Counted from the first letter of the stretch, positions 44,457-56,919 are shown. The stretch: 64,000 nt of DNA from Jaapia argillacea MUCL 33604 (GCA_000697665.1 KL197713.1:1742181-1806180); one strand, 5' to 3'. Notes: generated by a model not told the origin, from the sequence alone. Program-made: numbers and translations.

Positions 44457-45422
44457 TTAGGCTAGTACTAACTTCGCCAGCAGATACGCCCGTTCTTGTA
44501 GGCTTCTTACATTCGCGAAGCGCCATCGTACATCTTCGATCGCTGTAGTCCCTATGCAGTCTCCCAGATATCTATGGCGTCTTCAACTTCTGCTCAGAAC
44601 ACCCTTACCCCTGGTATGGAGTGATCGGTGCTTTGAGTCGCCCGTGATGAGATTGGTTACTGTGTACGATTTAACGTTGTCCGCGAAGGTTTCGAATGTC
44701 AAGGCATGTAGCTCTGGTCGTCGGGTGCTTTTCGTGCTTAACCTTTCTTGGTCATATCAAGGCTTCGTAAAAGATCCTCCCGTACGTCGTGCGCCCATTC
44801 TGAGTTGAAAATCGTCCAGCCGCCCTTTGGATGGAGCGTCTGCTGGGAAAATTTGGTCTTGATGACGATCTTTGTGGGCGCCTTTCGGTTGACGGTCAAG
44901 TCGGACCCGCGGCGCGTTGCCAGCATTACCACACAGCGTTGTCTGCCCCGGTGTGGTCACCTTTCGCTGCGTGCTATCGTACGGTAGGCAACACCGTTGC
45001 CAAATTCTTCCAAGTAGAATGGATCTCGGGGTCAAGTACCCTCCTCAGGAAACGATACAACAGTAACGGTTGCCGAGCGTCTCCGGTAAGCATTCTGTGT
45101 TTTAGTTGGTGATGGAACTCGCATCTTCCCGGCTCTTAGGTTAAGTGATGAATTGCTATGAAGCGAGGCTTTAGTCTTGCCATCGGTGCAAGAATTTCCA
45201 TTTTGGATGACGTGCGGAAATCTCGTGTGGCGCACTTTCCTCCATGATTTCATGACTTCCTTCATCCAAGATGGTTTGCAACTCGTTGTACCAACAGATC
45301 TGCACGTTTTCATGTCTCGCCTATGTCTGACCGTGTTTTTCGCTTGTAGGCGCTTGGGGTTGTTGCTTGGAACTGTCAGAGACTGGCACTACCTTTTGCC
45401 CTGGGGCCCACAAAAGATGCAT
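44457..45422 (-). CDS. Unrecognised multi-exon gene, possibly decaying
   Basis: Several minus-strand exons read like protein. Exon 1 starts MHLLWAPGQK (45422) and splices in phase through a GTAGTG..CATAG intron to ARHENVQICWYNELQTILDE then GSHEIMEESAPHEISARHPK. Downstream pieces are DPFYLEEFGNGVAYRTIARS, KAPTKIVIKTKFSQQTLHPK then GGWTIFNSEWAHDVREDLLR. The last two exons, TFETFADNVKSYTVTNLITG and TTAIEDVRWRFANVRSLQER, join in phase to end YLLAKLVLA. The middle pieces share one frame that is interrupted at least twice, so either introns are missed or the gene is degrading. It ends 36 bases from the convergent BTB gene. I do not recognise the family. Confidence 0.4.
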
Positions 45423-45523
45423 CTCGCCTTTCTTGAATACTAGTAACTGGAGTTCAACAATTCTGGAAAGGCGGTGTTCGAAAGCAAAGCAATGTGTACA
45501 TCAACTGCGACGATGCCTCTCAG

Positions 45524-48399
45524 ATGCTCTCATCTCGCATGGCTTTTAAGCGTCGGCATTCAGAGGCCTTTGGTTCCTCCAGAGCTTCGGCCCCTCCTTC
45601 CCCCTCTCTTGACAGCGATACGTTTCGTTTCACCATGGCCGAGGAAGCTCCAACACCCCCACCCGTACCGGGGCGACCTGGGTGGTTCACGTTCGTCAAG
45701 AAAGCTGCATTTTCGGTGGCCACTCCCTTCTCCATCCATAGCAACGAAGAATCTCGTAACAAACGGGTACCACAAAACAATCTCAAATATCTTCAATACG
45801 GAATTTTCACTGTCGTCTATGAAGCGTCTCGTTATCACGATGTCACTCTCCGCCAAGGGATCCAAACTGTTATGGACTTGTACGACATGGGAAGTTTCGC
45901 CACCCGCCTCTTTGCCGAAGTGTTTTTCCTGGCACCTATTCCGCTAGTGCTCTACATATTCAGCTCCCTGTGGAAAGGAGTCGCTTCGGCGCTTGGCCTC
46001 TATGCTTGCAGCGTCCTCCTAAATCTTGTGAGGAACCCACCACCTGTTTGACCTGAGAAAACTGTACTTATGTCGATCAGATCGAAACTCGAACCGCCAA
46101 TAGATCAGGCGATGAGCGCGATATGGAATTGATTGTGCTTGCTTGGGTACTCTCTGCCTTGATCTCCACGATGGTAGCCCGTCTTTTGTGCGATTTCTCA
46201 TCCCTTCATTCTCGTCGATCCTGACGGTGGATGGGTGTTCTTTTCAGCGATGACACCAAGGCTATCCTTCGTAGCCAGCTCAAAGCCCACTTCTTTCCAA
46301 AGCTTGCTCAAGGTAAGGGACGATTGTGATCTCCAACTTGCCAACCTAATCAACCTTCGTCGCAGCCTCTCTCAACCTCGATCTTGCCACCTATCTGGGT
46401 GAGAAAGCTTGCTCCCCCTTTATCCGCTCCTGATTTTTAACCGCGAGGTAGATCCTGAGGTATCGGCGTTATTTCCAACCGATTTTCTCTTTGAGGATGA
46501 GGCCCCTGGTTGGGGAGTTATCGAGTCCATATGCCGTACCATGGGCGGTTTGGTCAGCCTGGCTCTACACGCCGCAGTCCTCATATCTGCATTCTCCCGG
46601 CAAGGAGATTACGAATCCGTCTCGCTGCTAGCCCTCTGTGCTGCCCACCCGATCTTAATTTCCATCTTTCCCAAAGATGCTGTCGGTGGTCGACGTAAGT
46701 CCCGTAAATATCCTTCCCAGTGACCTTACCGACCTTCCACAGCCTATATCTATTATACGGAGAATCCACTCTACAATCGGCTGGACCGGCTGTATAGAAT
46801 AGCGTTTGGATATGGCTATCGCCAAGACCTGATCACAGACGACGCTCAAAGCTATATTCTTGAAGGTGTGTAACCACACTTGATAGGTGTTCGCACGAGC
46901 TGACTGGATCATCAGAATTTACGCGGGCAACTCGTGCGTTGGGTGTTGACAAAAGAAATGATCCTTCGCCGATACGACTCGCCATTCCTCGAGCATGGTT
47001 CTGGAATTTCTTAGAGGACATCGCATTGGAGTTGCCCTTTGTATGTCTTCGCATCTCCCTCTCTCCTTCCATCGTTTCCCTGACAGAATTGTAGGCATCC
47101 TTTGCCTTGGCGCTGTCAATGTCGTCTCTCACATCTATGATCCTCTTGTTGCAAGCCTTGCATAGCTTCAGGAATCTCACGCCTCTGAGCGCCTGCTGTG
47201 CTTCCATGCGTGACGCCTTCGCCTATTCGAAGAGACTATATGCGGCAACCGAGACGAAGAGCCCAATGCCGCATGGGGTGTTGAACTATCCGCATGAGCC
47301 GTCCAGCTCGTTGGAGGGCATAAGGATCTCATTCAGGTCTGTGCCATCTCGACTGATCCTAACCCTTCCCCCTTATCCGTCATATTAGGAATGTATCCTT
47401 CAATTACCCTGGACACTTCCGCTCCTATGGACAGGGGAGAGAGGTCCTCAGCGACCTTTCCTTCGATATCCTCCCAGGACAGATAGTTCTCATCGTCGGC
47501 GTCAATGGGTGTGGCAAATCCACGACTCTGAAACTTTTATCACGTCTATTCGATCCGACACGAGGGCAAATTATGATCGACGACAATCCCCTTCAAGAGT
47601 ACGACATAGGCGCTGTACGGGCGTCGACTTGCGTTCTCACCCAAGGTCACGAGATCTACCCGTTGACGGTACGAGAGAACCTGCAGCTGGGACTGCGTGG
47701 ACAAGTCAGCCGAGATGCGCTCGAAAAAGCGGCGCGAAGTGGCGGCTCATACGACTTCATCCAACGCTTTACCGATCAATTCGATTCCGTGATGGGACAA
47801 TTTGAGGGTTGTCACAAGAGTCCAGTCTTTTCCCCTGCGATTGGAGGATGTGGAGATGGCCTGCCTGCGAGCTTGAAGCAGGAATACGCCAAACGAACGA
47901 CGGACCTGCCGATCCTCTCAGGTAAATATAATTATTTTTCAAGCTTTATGTACTGATAATTCCGCAGGAGGGGAGAAGCAACGTCTCGCCGCGTAAGTTT
48001 TATGCTTCGTTCGCGAATCTGGCTCACAGTCATCGCAGCTCTCGCACATTCCTTCGACTTCAGAATAGTGATACCAGGCTGGTCATCGTAGATGAACCCA
48101 GCTCGGCCTTGGACGCCATCGCCGAGATGAACCTCTTCACTCGGCTGCGCGAGCTCCGAAAGGGCAAGACGATGATATTCGTTACCCATCGATTCGGGCA
48201 CCTGGCCAAGTATGCAGACTTGATTCTGTAAGCTCACTCCGTCACTATTGGACCGTCTTCGTAGACTGATTCGCCTCGTAGATGTATGAAGGAAGGCACC
48301 GTGATTGAGAAGGGAACGCATCGAGAGTTGATAAGAACAGGGGGCGAATACGCCCAACTCTACACCTCACAAGCAGAGGGATTTGACGATTCTCAGTGA
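45524..48399 (+). CDS. Divergent ABC half-transporter (copy 2)
   Basis: Start MLSSRMAFKRRHSEAFGSSR (an ATG at 45539 is also possible; a short out-of-frame upstream frame begins at 45492). The membrane part includes LFAEVFFLAPIPLVLYIFSS, LIVLAWVLSALISTMVARLL, TMGGLVSLALHAAVLISAFS and ASFALALSMSSLTSMILLLQ. The nucleotide-binding domain has LIVGVNGCGKSTTLKLLSRL, CVLTQGHEIYPLTVRENLQL, LSGGEKQRLAA rebuilt across an intron, LVIVDEPSSALDAIAEMNLF and FVTHRFGHLAKYADLIL. It ends TSQAEGFDDSQ. About twelve exons. Key residues are intact. The NBD parallels copy 1 at 20.1-22.8 kb (for example GSYDFIQRF beside GAYDFVQKF), showing shared ancestry, but the membrane halves differ greatly. Substrate unknown. 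Confidence 0.85.
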
Positions 48400-49038
48400 C
48401 TGGACGACTGTGGCTTTAGTTGCTTTTTTAAATAGAGTATCACCTCCATTATTTCGTTTATTCTAATAATGTGACATACTTCGCAATCCCCGAGGTGCCA
48501 AGAACGGGAAAAGTCTACGAACTACTCACAAGGTTAGCGATCACGATCAAGAATACCTGTGGTGCACAGGAGATCATCAGCTCAAGCGCCTGTGTTCGAT
48601 AAAGGGCTGACCGACAACAAGATGACAAGGTCTTGGGCGTTTTCGAGGGAATTACATCCGCCGTCTACAGTTCAACAATCCCAGTTACGCAGCACGGATT
48701 GCATGTGGATTATTTCAGCAGGCAAATTTACTAAGGACCGACCTTGCTTCTTTCCGAAGACACAGATCACAAAGAGAAGGGACTGACCAACCGTAAATAC
48801 ATGCAGTGAGACAAAAGAGGAAAAGACGACCTCGAAACCACACAACTAGGACCTCAGGTCGAGTATAGGTTAGAAAGATGGATGGGACAAGAGAAAAAGG
48901 GCTGATGAATTGGACGGACTGGTGGTCTCCGCTCAGCCAACCGCCTCCCCGCACCCGTCTTGCAGACGCCTTTTCCCATCGCATACGACAACCTGGCTCA
49001 TGTCCGATTAACGATACACAGAAGATAGCGCGAAATTG
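48400..49038. other. Convergent 3' flanks
   Basis: About 640 bases between the ABC transporter stop and the BuGZ-like stop. Only short frames without motifs are seen; no RNA gene or repeat is evident. Confidence 0.45.
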
Positions 49039-50501
49039 TCACAAGAAATCCTCTGCTCGAGCACGCTTCTTCCCTCTCATTTCCTCGGGTGCTACGCTTC
49101 CTACTCCAGAAGGACCGTCAGCTGCGGATGGAACAAAGTGGTACTTCGGGTGAATTGCACGCCTCTCATCCTACGAAACATCCCCACACGGTTAGACAGG
49201 AGTATTCATAGACTGGTGAGAGCTTACCGGTGAAAAGTTGGGATCTGAATACTTCAATTCTGTGTGTTTCTTGAACGGCGGGTTCGTCTGGGCCAGCCTC
49301 GGGTCCGGTAATGTTAGCTGGGGAGGAATAATAGGCTGTGGAGTAGATGATGATGATTGCGGTAGCGGAGCTGGTGACATGGACGAAGCAGGGGGCGCAG
49401 AAGGTCCTGCCGAGGGAGGGGGAGGCAGGGGAGTGGTAGGTAGGGTGGGAGGAGTACCAGCCATTCCTGGTGCAAAAGGTGGAGTCCCGCTATGAGGCAT
49501 GAAAGGGGGCATAGGGAACGGGGGTCGGACACCAGGAGCGAAAGGAGGGCCACCTGGTGGCATCATTCCAGGCGGTGGCATGGAGAAACCTGGCGGTGGC
49601 GAAAAGCCGGGGGGCGGCCTAGCAAAGACAGGTGAGTAGAGGATCGGAGGCGCCATATTGCAGCGCACTTACATTGGAGGGAACCCGGGTGGTGGAAATC
49701 CTGGCATTCCTGGCATGGGAGGGAATTGTCCGGGGAAAGCCCCTGGGGGAGGCGGTCCGCCAGGGAAGAAAGGTGGCGCACCTGGTGCTGGAGACATAGC
49801 GGGTGGGGACATACCCATCGGTGGAGCGGGAGGAGCAGCGTATGTTTGAGGAGCGGCATTATACACTGCGCCACCCGAGCTGGGATCGGGTACATGCGTT
49901 GAGGAACTCTCATTTCGTCCCATCAACATCTTGTGCGCTTCAAGCTGGGCTCTCAACTCCTCCTCGGAGAGTGGGCGGTTTTCGATCTTGGGTTTCTTCG
50001 CCTGAGGCTGAGTGATACTCCCTGCAGCAAGTCCAAGTTCGATCTCCTTACGACGTTTGTAATCAGCCACGTCAGGGGCTGGGATACCCTCCATCCCAAA
50101 GATCTCAACTTCGTAACCATCGCGACCCGTAAGAGCATTCTCGATACGTGGCAACCTATAGAAAGTTAATGAAAAGAGTTGTAAATCAAAGGGAGTGACA
50201 CTCACTGATCAGCTTCCAATTTGTGAACCTGTTGGATGTGCACCGCTAAACCTCCAGCCGTGTTCAACCGCCGAGGACACATACTACACTTGAAGTGCTT
50301 TGCCTTTTGATGCTGCATTAGAACTATGAACTGATTAGCACAATCCAACGCCACTCCAGGTCGCTATATGCTCACCCTTCTCATCTTCGAACTCTCGCTC
50401 ACAATACCAGCACCAAGGCCGGAGAATCTAACCAGTCATTAGCAATAATGAAAATAATATTGATAGAAAAGCATTACAGGCTTATTCTTCTTCTTTGCCA
50501 T
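49039..50501 (-). CDS. BuGZ/ZNF207-type C2H2 zinc-finger protein
   Basis: Start MAKKKNKP at 50501, then an exon [16 protein letters not shown] and an exon [20 protein letters not shown] with [20 protein letters not shown]. These are the two characteristic C2H2 fingers of ZNF207 ('PWCWYC..Fx[14 protein letters not shown]'). Next come [20 protein letters not shown] (the conserved IYGMEGIP segment) and a very long Pro/Gly/Met-rich tail ([15 protein letters not shown]). A final splice from KYSDPNFSP (CACCG|GTAAGC) to [20 protein letters not shown] gives a C-terminal element ending [10 protein letters not shown], resembling the GLEBS-containing end of the family; reading through instead ends at 49192. 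Known roles are Bub3 binding, kinetochore/spindle assembly and splicing-factor interaction in the nucleus. Confidence 0.85.
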
Positions 50502-50733
50502 TGTAGTCGTCGATGGATTTTCAGTTTCGAGACGGCGAAGGATGTGGCAGGAGTCAAAGTTGGAAAACCCGGGCTTCAGGTCCGGGGAGCTCCGCAGTCC
50601 CCGAAGTGGGGACTCCTGCCACAATTCGCGGGACCTTGGACACCATTTGACTTCAGCACCCGAAGCTCAGCCTCAAGCTTCCAGGTGGTAAGGGAGCCAG
50701 CACCCACATTATAATAATGTACTAAAAGTTCAA

Positions 50734-52818
50734 TCAATCATCTTCCGTCAGGTCACTCAGTTCCGACTCATCCTCCTCGCCTGCCTTTTTCCGTCCCTTC
50801 ACCGCACGTTTGCTACTTCCTTTCCCACCACCTTTCGCGGCCTTGGGATTCGTCGCAGTGACTTTCTTCACCACCTCCTTGATCTCTTCCATCATGGCGT
50901 CCAACAACTGTCCCCCTTCGTCTCCTTCACCACCCGCATCCTTCGGTTCATCTAATTTGAGGGTAGATAAACGATTCAGAATCTCGACCTCTTTGATCCA
51001 GATATCATTGTTCTCTTGCGACGGCGTCTCGAGGATCAATGGGATATTTTGAACACGTTCGTCTGTGAGGATATGATGGAACGCTCGGAGACTAAGATGA
51101 CCTCTGCGCGGGTCACACATTGTGTGGTCAGTCTGCTGGATATACAAGGGAGACAACCAACAAGACCTACAACCCGATGTTTTCATGCCGATCTTTCTTA
51201 GAGGCTAGCTGGGCTTTGGAATCGTTGAGATGCATGCCTCGAAGGTATTTCAGACCAACTTCTTCATCGAACTGGGTGACTGGCGAGATATGAGCGATCA
51301 TATCCCATTAGAAGTTGAATCAAATTACTCATCGATCTGCAAACGGGTAGAGGTGAGCTGCGCTTGAGCAAAGATCGGAGAAGGACTTACATCCACCCTT
51401 GTTTCGTTCTGATGTCGTAGCCCTACAAGGAAAGATTAAGCTCGTCTGACGCAGGATCTACTTACTGCCTGAACTTACAGCGGCAAACATATGGCCTACG
51501 CAGAGATGAGGAACGGAGTGAGTGGGAAGGAGAAAAACGTACATGTATCCAAACAAACCCCGACCCTCGCCTTATCCTCCACTTGCTTAATGATGTCTCC
51601 CAAATCTTTGAATGAAGAACCGATAACGTTTCCAGAGCCAGCCTTCCATATCACAAATATTCGTTACTAGGTAATCTCGTGAAGGGAAGACAACCCTACT
51701 AACCATATTTTCAATGACAGTAACAACAGACTTGGTTTCCTTGTGAGCTCGATTCAAACATTGAGCAATCAAGGAAATTGAGTTCTCCATTGTGGTCAAG
51801 CCGACTGTAGAACCTGGACTTGGTACATTCAGCGCTGACGCCGAAAATACCCGTCAAGGCCACGTACTGGAAGTTGTACAGTGTTAACCCGAGTTGTTCG
51901 GCTCGAACGAGTTCGTCGAGGAAACATTGATATGATTTCTCCCGTTTCTCGCTATAAGGCAGTGTATCAGCATAAGATCCAAGGGAAAATAGAGACGAGC
52001 CAGCCATACTCGTCCGGGTTCCCAAGATTGACCAAGTAACTTCCATGAGGCAATATATGGCACGGGGAATATCCAAACGTCTCCAATCGTGACTTGAACT
52101 TGGCTATCGAGTCACTCTTTAGAGGTGGACCCGTCCATTTACGCTGGGACTTTAAGAATAGAGCAAATGCATTCGCTCTGCCATAGATGTAAAGATTCTT
52201 TCTCAGTATTGAATTCATTGAGGAAGTGCCGACATAGTTACCCAATCAAAGCAGCGTTGGTAATCGAGTTCTCCACGCCGCCTGCTGCAGAAACGTGTGC
52301 GCCGACTTTCCAAGGACTCGATACTCGAACTGGGAAGTCGACAGGGTTTGGTTCAACCTCGGACTTTCCTTTCTTCTTTCGAGGGACATTTACAGGAGGA
52401 TCATCTGCATCTGCTCCTACGAAACACGATTTCAAGGTTACTTCGTGTCACAAGGACCAGCGGACAAACCTTGCGTAGTGCTTGATTTGCGAGAAGTAGC
52501 AGCAACTTTCCTTCGTTTCGTCTTTGGTGTGGAGGCAGGCGCTGGGATTTGCGGTCGGATGAGTGGGTTTACTTAGGGTCATCTGAGTAGGGAACGCCCA
52601 CCCGTATCTTCTTCTTCCTCCTCCTCTAGTTCACGGTTCGACCTCTTCTCGGTTCTCTTGTGCTCGTTTTTCGCTTCAGACTTCTGAGCCCCAGTCGGAG
52701 TCGACGCAGCAGGGAGCGCAGATGCGCTAGGTTGATGAGTACTCCGACTATCCACGACCTGTGCTCCAACTAAGCGTGCACTTCGCCGTCGTACATCAAC
52801 AAAGGCTGAGGTGGACAT
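50734..52818 (-). CDS. APN1: AP endonuclease IV family DNA-repair enzyme (APN1)
   Basis: Start [20 protein letters not shown] at 52818. The N-terminus is basic and disordered, with an acidic run ([14 protein letters not shown]), probably a nuclear-targeting region. The TIM-barrel core is spread over about eight exons: [185 protein letters not shown] and PLILETPSQ. The zinc-ligand stretches ([40 protein letters not shown]) are present. The C-terminal Lys-rich tail ends [10 protein letters not shown]. It cleaves abasic sites and 3' blocks in base-excision repair. Confidence 0.93.
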
Positions 52819-53746
52819 CTGAATATGATTTAGCAGCCAAAAAGATTCAAGTTGAGCACGCAAGTCCTGTGGCAGTCTGGGACCAGAGTTGATCAAGAAA
52901 CGCGCAGAAAAAGACCTGAGATTGAGGGATGCTACTAGCATGTGCCGTACTGGGCAAGCTAGTGATAGTGGAACTTGACCAACTTGACTTGAGCGGAAGT
53001 CGTTAGGCGGCAAGAGAGTTCCTGCGGTGACGCGACCCGATTTGATCTCTACCAAAACAACGCTGACACTTGAAGTCAACGGCACCCAGCTGTGACTTTC
53101 TACCCCACTGGCAGTTGCAACGACTGATGTCTACCACCATCTGGCAGTCTTTGACTGCATATAGGAGTACCAAGGGGACCAGTATATGCGACGGCGAAGT
53201 TGCGGCCTCGGGTCCTGGCATCCTCAGGCCGTGCCAGTGAATGCCCGCTAGAAACAAGAATTAATTCAAGCTCGGCGACCCTATGGCTGGCACCGTGGTG
53301 CAAGTTGCTCGGGCCCAAGCGCGCTCATCAAGAGGCTCGAAAATATCGTCCAAGATCTTTTGATAACTGATGAACTCGTCCACTTCTACACAGGACGTCG
53401 CTTTTGCCTTTAAACTCCGTGTCTAAGGGTCCTCCACGATGCTACACCTGTGTCTTATAGTCTTTGCTATCTTTCATGCGCATTCACAACGCCACTCGAT
53501 TCCTACATGAAAGCGGAATCGTGGTCTCGGACTTTGGGTGAAAACGGTGTGGCGTGTGGAATTTCGGCACCATCAGCCCCTCCCAAGGGAACAATGCTTT
53601 GCAATCTTCGAGAATGATGTGGACGCGAATCCACATAATCGTGCCACTTGTGGCCCTCTGATTGTGAGGCGAGCATTAAACGAAGCTGACCAGTGGCCAT
53701 CTTCCTTTACCACGAACTTCTCGATACCCCACACCACCGCTACTCC
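52819..53746. other. Intergenic region with a duplicated segment
   Basis: About 930 bases with frames on both strands but no domain. It includes the first copy of a roughly 100-base segment also found near 56.8 kb. The right end is the promoter of the orphan-family gene. Confidence 0.4.
53009..53109 (+). repeat. Left copy of a segment repeated at 56.8 kb
   Basis: Starts GGCAAGAGAGTTCCTGCGGT and ends GTGACTTTCTACCCCACT. The second copy (56794-56917) has the same order of elements: GGCAAGAGTTCCTGCAGC, then TTGAAGTCAACGCC and CCCAGTTGTAACTTTCTG. It marks the left boundary of a tandem duplication. Confidence 0.6.
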
Positions 53747-54799
53747 ATGCCCTACCAACCATCAATTCAATTCGACGAGGGGGCATTTCGCAAGGAAATG
53801 GCAAGGGCCCTCACAGAATGGCACCTGCTCGGCTCTCCAATTCAAGATCAGCTCGCTCGGTTTCCAATGCGCCGTGGCCAAGGCCGACCTTACTTTGTCT
53901 GGGTTACCTACGACCTCAATTTCGAAATCAACCAAGCATCTGTCAAGGATGCTATTAGATCCGCCTGTGAGGAAAGGGATTTTAATGTCTGTTCCTTGTC
54001 GGTGGATTTCAGCAGGTCGGGGCGTGCACACTTGTTTCAAGGCGGATGGGATCTTGGTATGGGTGACGAGTGCGAGGACCGGATAAGTTGTACTGTTGAT
54101 GCCGAAGAACTGGATATACACAGCATCCAACTCCGGTTGCGAGATTTCTTGGGGCCCTGGTACAATCTCTGGCTCAGGGATCCGTATGGTGCGATCAAGG
54201 AACATTCTGAATATTGTGGCAGCGATGTGGACGATGACGGAGTGAGTAATCTACTTTTGCGGCGCCCCCTTACATCCTAGCCTCACCTTCCTTGCTCATA
54301 GGTGATTACAGAAAGTAAACTCTCCGCTCCAAACTGTGATTGTATCTAACGCCAGCGCAGACTCCTGGACATATGGTCTAATATTCTGGCCCAAATGTCG
54401 CCACGCAGAATTCCTTGCCAAAACATGTGCCTATCCCCCAATCATCGACGTTCTTGAGACGTCTTCCAATCTCCCAGGTCCTGCCCATATATCTCGCTTT
54501 GAGCTGATGCTTGACGTTCTGGGAACGGAGTGCCTTGGACCATACGAGGACAGAGACATTGCTTCAGCGTTGGCTGCCGTCGCGTTGCGCTGGAGATCCC
54601 CAGACCTATGGGAGCGGCTGGTTGAATCTGACCCTGTTCGAGCTGATTCGTCCATCCTCGGGCGACAGAATATTGTCAAGGCCAAGGAAGTCTTCGGATG
54701 GGTGGATAGTCTACAAGGTAAGGATCGATTCTTCGGTGACTTCTGCAATTCAATACTTATTACCTATATTCGGCTCTCATAGGAGGGTGTCTTATTTAA
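53747..54799 (+). CDS. Orphan gene family member, best-preserved copy
   Basis: Start MPYQPSIQFDEGAFRKEMAR. Exon 1 has PIQDQLARFPMRRGQGRPYF then VWVTYDLNF, and ends in YNLWLRDPYGAIKEHSEYCG then SDVDDDG at a GTGAGT donor. Exon 2 (after TTACAG) reads KVNSPLQTVIVSNASADSWT, YGLIFWPKCRHAEFLAKTCA, FELMLDVLGTECLGPYEDRD, LRWRSPDLWERLVESDPVRA and SSILGRQNIVKAKEVFGWVD. A GTAAGG..CATAG intron joins a tiny last exon to end DSLQGGCLI. About 310 residues, no signal peptide, no membrane helix and no recognised catalytic motif. Related sequences lie at 2.2, 15.9-16.8 and 56.9-57.2 kb, so the family is locally amplified. Convergent with an F-box gene whose stop is 164 bases away. Confidence 0.65.
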
Positions 54800-54962
54800 T
54801 TCGGCTGATATTGCGAGACCACCGTGTGATGGACGTCTTTGCCAAGATCTCAGTATGTAACGTTGCTGGTTATACTCGGACATTCCGTTGAGCCTTTCTA
54901 AATATTGAGAAGATGCGACCGCACAAGCGGCATGTTTGATTGTTATTGTATTGCACATTAGA

Positions 54963-56548
54963 TTATACCTGGGGATGTGATGACTCGAGAAGAGTAGCCT
55001 GATCTCGGTACTTGATTAACTCGTTCACTCTCCCATGAAGCTCCTCGAAAGGTGAGGAGTTAAAGCAGATCAGCTGGGGAAACGAGTCGAATATGTAATG
55101 AGCAAGCTGCTCAGAGTCGAAAGTAAGTGGGGATATCGAGAAAATTAGAAGGGTATCCAGAGAGTTCCTTTGTGGCAAGGTTCCTGCCATGGGAATGCCG
55201 TCCTCAAGGGTTAGATGAAGTGCGAGGGACCCGAGAGTCGGGAGTTGGTGAGCGAGGGCGATAAGCGAGGGGGGGTTGAAGGTGAATAAGGGTGAACACG
55301 CTCCAAAGCTTCGCAAGGACGACCATGCTGTGGACATGCGTTGGACGTCACTCGCCCCGAATGAGATCCGTTTCACAGACGAGGGGTGGTCGATGTGGAG
55401 GATTTCGAGAGACCTGAAGTTGAGCAAACCCTCTATAAGATGGCGATTGTCGTCCAGGGCAGCCTGAAATGCAGTAAAAGGACCCATTGTCCAGAATAGT
55501 ACCTTCAACGAAGGAGTGAGCTTCTGCAGAGCCGGCAGAACCTCTCCTACGGTCAAAGTCGCCGTGTCGGACAGAGTCAGCTTTGTGAGGGAGGCAGGAG
55601 GGAGGAAATCGAGGAACCGAGATAGTCCGAGTCCGTCATACTGTCGAATGGACAAAGAACGGAGGGTTGAAAATCCTCCTCCCCGAGTAATGCCTTGAAA
55701 GCAATATCCATATACTCCTCGGACACGGAGTGTTTCAAGTGCCTCGAGTGACGCTAGGATGTGGATTGCCTGGGCATTGAAAATGCTCGTCTTGCCGGAG
55801 ATACATTGGATATCTAACCAGCGAAGTTGCCCGAGCTGAGTGAACGGCCGTAACGAGATCATCGGGTGGGGATACGATGACGCAAAGGTCCGCAAATAGG
55901 GACACAGTGCGGGCAGCTTCCTAAAGAACGTATCGAGCTCCTCCCTCTCAGCTCCGGGGTTGACGATGACAAATCGGACCTCGGATTTACAAAAGTGGGC
56001 GATGCTAGTCAACGAAGGTGACAGGAATGGTGCGAGATCTTGGATCACCGCCCTTGTGCCAGTGGGTTTGCGGTAAGATGTGAGGTGAAGTTGATGCAAC
56101 AAGGGGAGCAGAGGACAACTCCGCTGGAGGAAAAGGTCGTAAAAGATGTCGAAATTGAATTCAGAGTGATTGGTGTCTCGTAACACCCGGATTCGACGGG
56201 CATACTCGTCGAATCTGACCCAATCATCCTTTGGAATAGGTTTGGCAGGAATGGTCTACGCTCATGTTAGCAAAGTAGAACATCGCGGAGAGTATTAAGA
56301 CTGACCCAATTCCGTCGGTCAACACCGGCCTCTTCATCCCACTCCGACGTCATCTCTAACGATGGAATTAGCTTGAGCAAAGGCTCAGGCGAGTCCATCT
56401 TCTCCCATAACCGCCCCAGCGCGGGTTCCGTGAATGCTCGTGATGTGTGTGCAAGTCTATACAAATCCACTCTCGTGGCTCGCTGACAGATATATTGACA
56501 TATCTCAGAAATGCAGAGGGCGAATTGGGCGGCACTAAGGTCATTCAT
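54963..56548 (-). CDS. F-box/LRR-like protein, copy A
   Basis: Start MNDLSAAQFALCISEICQYI at 56548. Exon 1 is the F-box-like domain: ICQRATRVDLYRLAHTSRAF and TEPALGRLWEKMDSPEPLLK. After a short intron, WTIPAKPIPKDDWVRFDEYA leads into a repeat region of leucine-rich character: LVPFLSPSL-type PFLSPSLTSIAHFCKSEVRF, AQAIHILASLEALETLRVRG, PPASLTKLTLSDTATLTVGE, VLPALQKLTPSLKVLFWTMG and LNFRSLEILHID. It ends LLESSHPQV. Length (about 500 residues) and style match the very large agaricomycete F-box families, which act as substrate adaptors of SCF ubiquitin ligases. A second copy follows at 57.4-59.0 kb. Confidence 0.8.
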
Positions 56549-56793
56549 ACCAGGATAATAGACCCGATCGAGGAGAAACACACAGGCGCGAGTTGTACTT
56601 CAGTAGGTTGGGACCGGCCCGTCTATGAGATATCAGTATGTGATGGTACAAAACCAGCATCGACAGGCTGGTCGATTAGGCGTGGGAAACATGGTCCACA
56701 AAGCTCGCAGTGCCTCGAGACCAGGCACCGAGGGATAGTACTACGGTACTGGACAAGCTATTAGTTGAAGTTCAAGCCAAAACGCAAATGGAT

Positions 56794-56917
56794 GGCAAGA
56801 GTTCCTGCAGCAACTCGACCTGACGCGACGCGACGCGACGTGCCGCTTCTAAACAACTCCGACACTTGATCTTGAAGTCAACGCCGCCCAGTTGTAACTT
56901 TCTGACTTCGCCCCACT
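56794..56917 (+). repeat. Right copy of the 53.0-kb segment
   Basis: It shares order and sequence with 53009-53109 but has an expanded GACGC microsatellite (GACGCGACGCGACGCGACG). It sits just before the relic of the orphan-family gene, as expected if this is the second unit of a tandem duplication. Confidence 0.6.
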
Positions 56918-56919
56918 TC

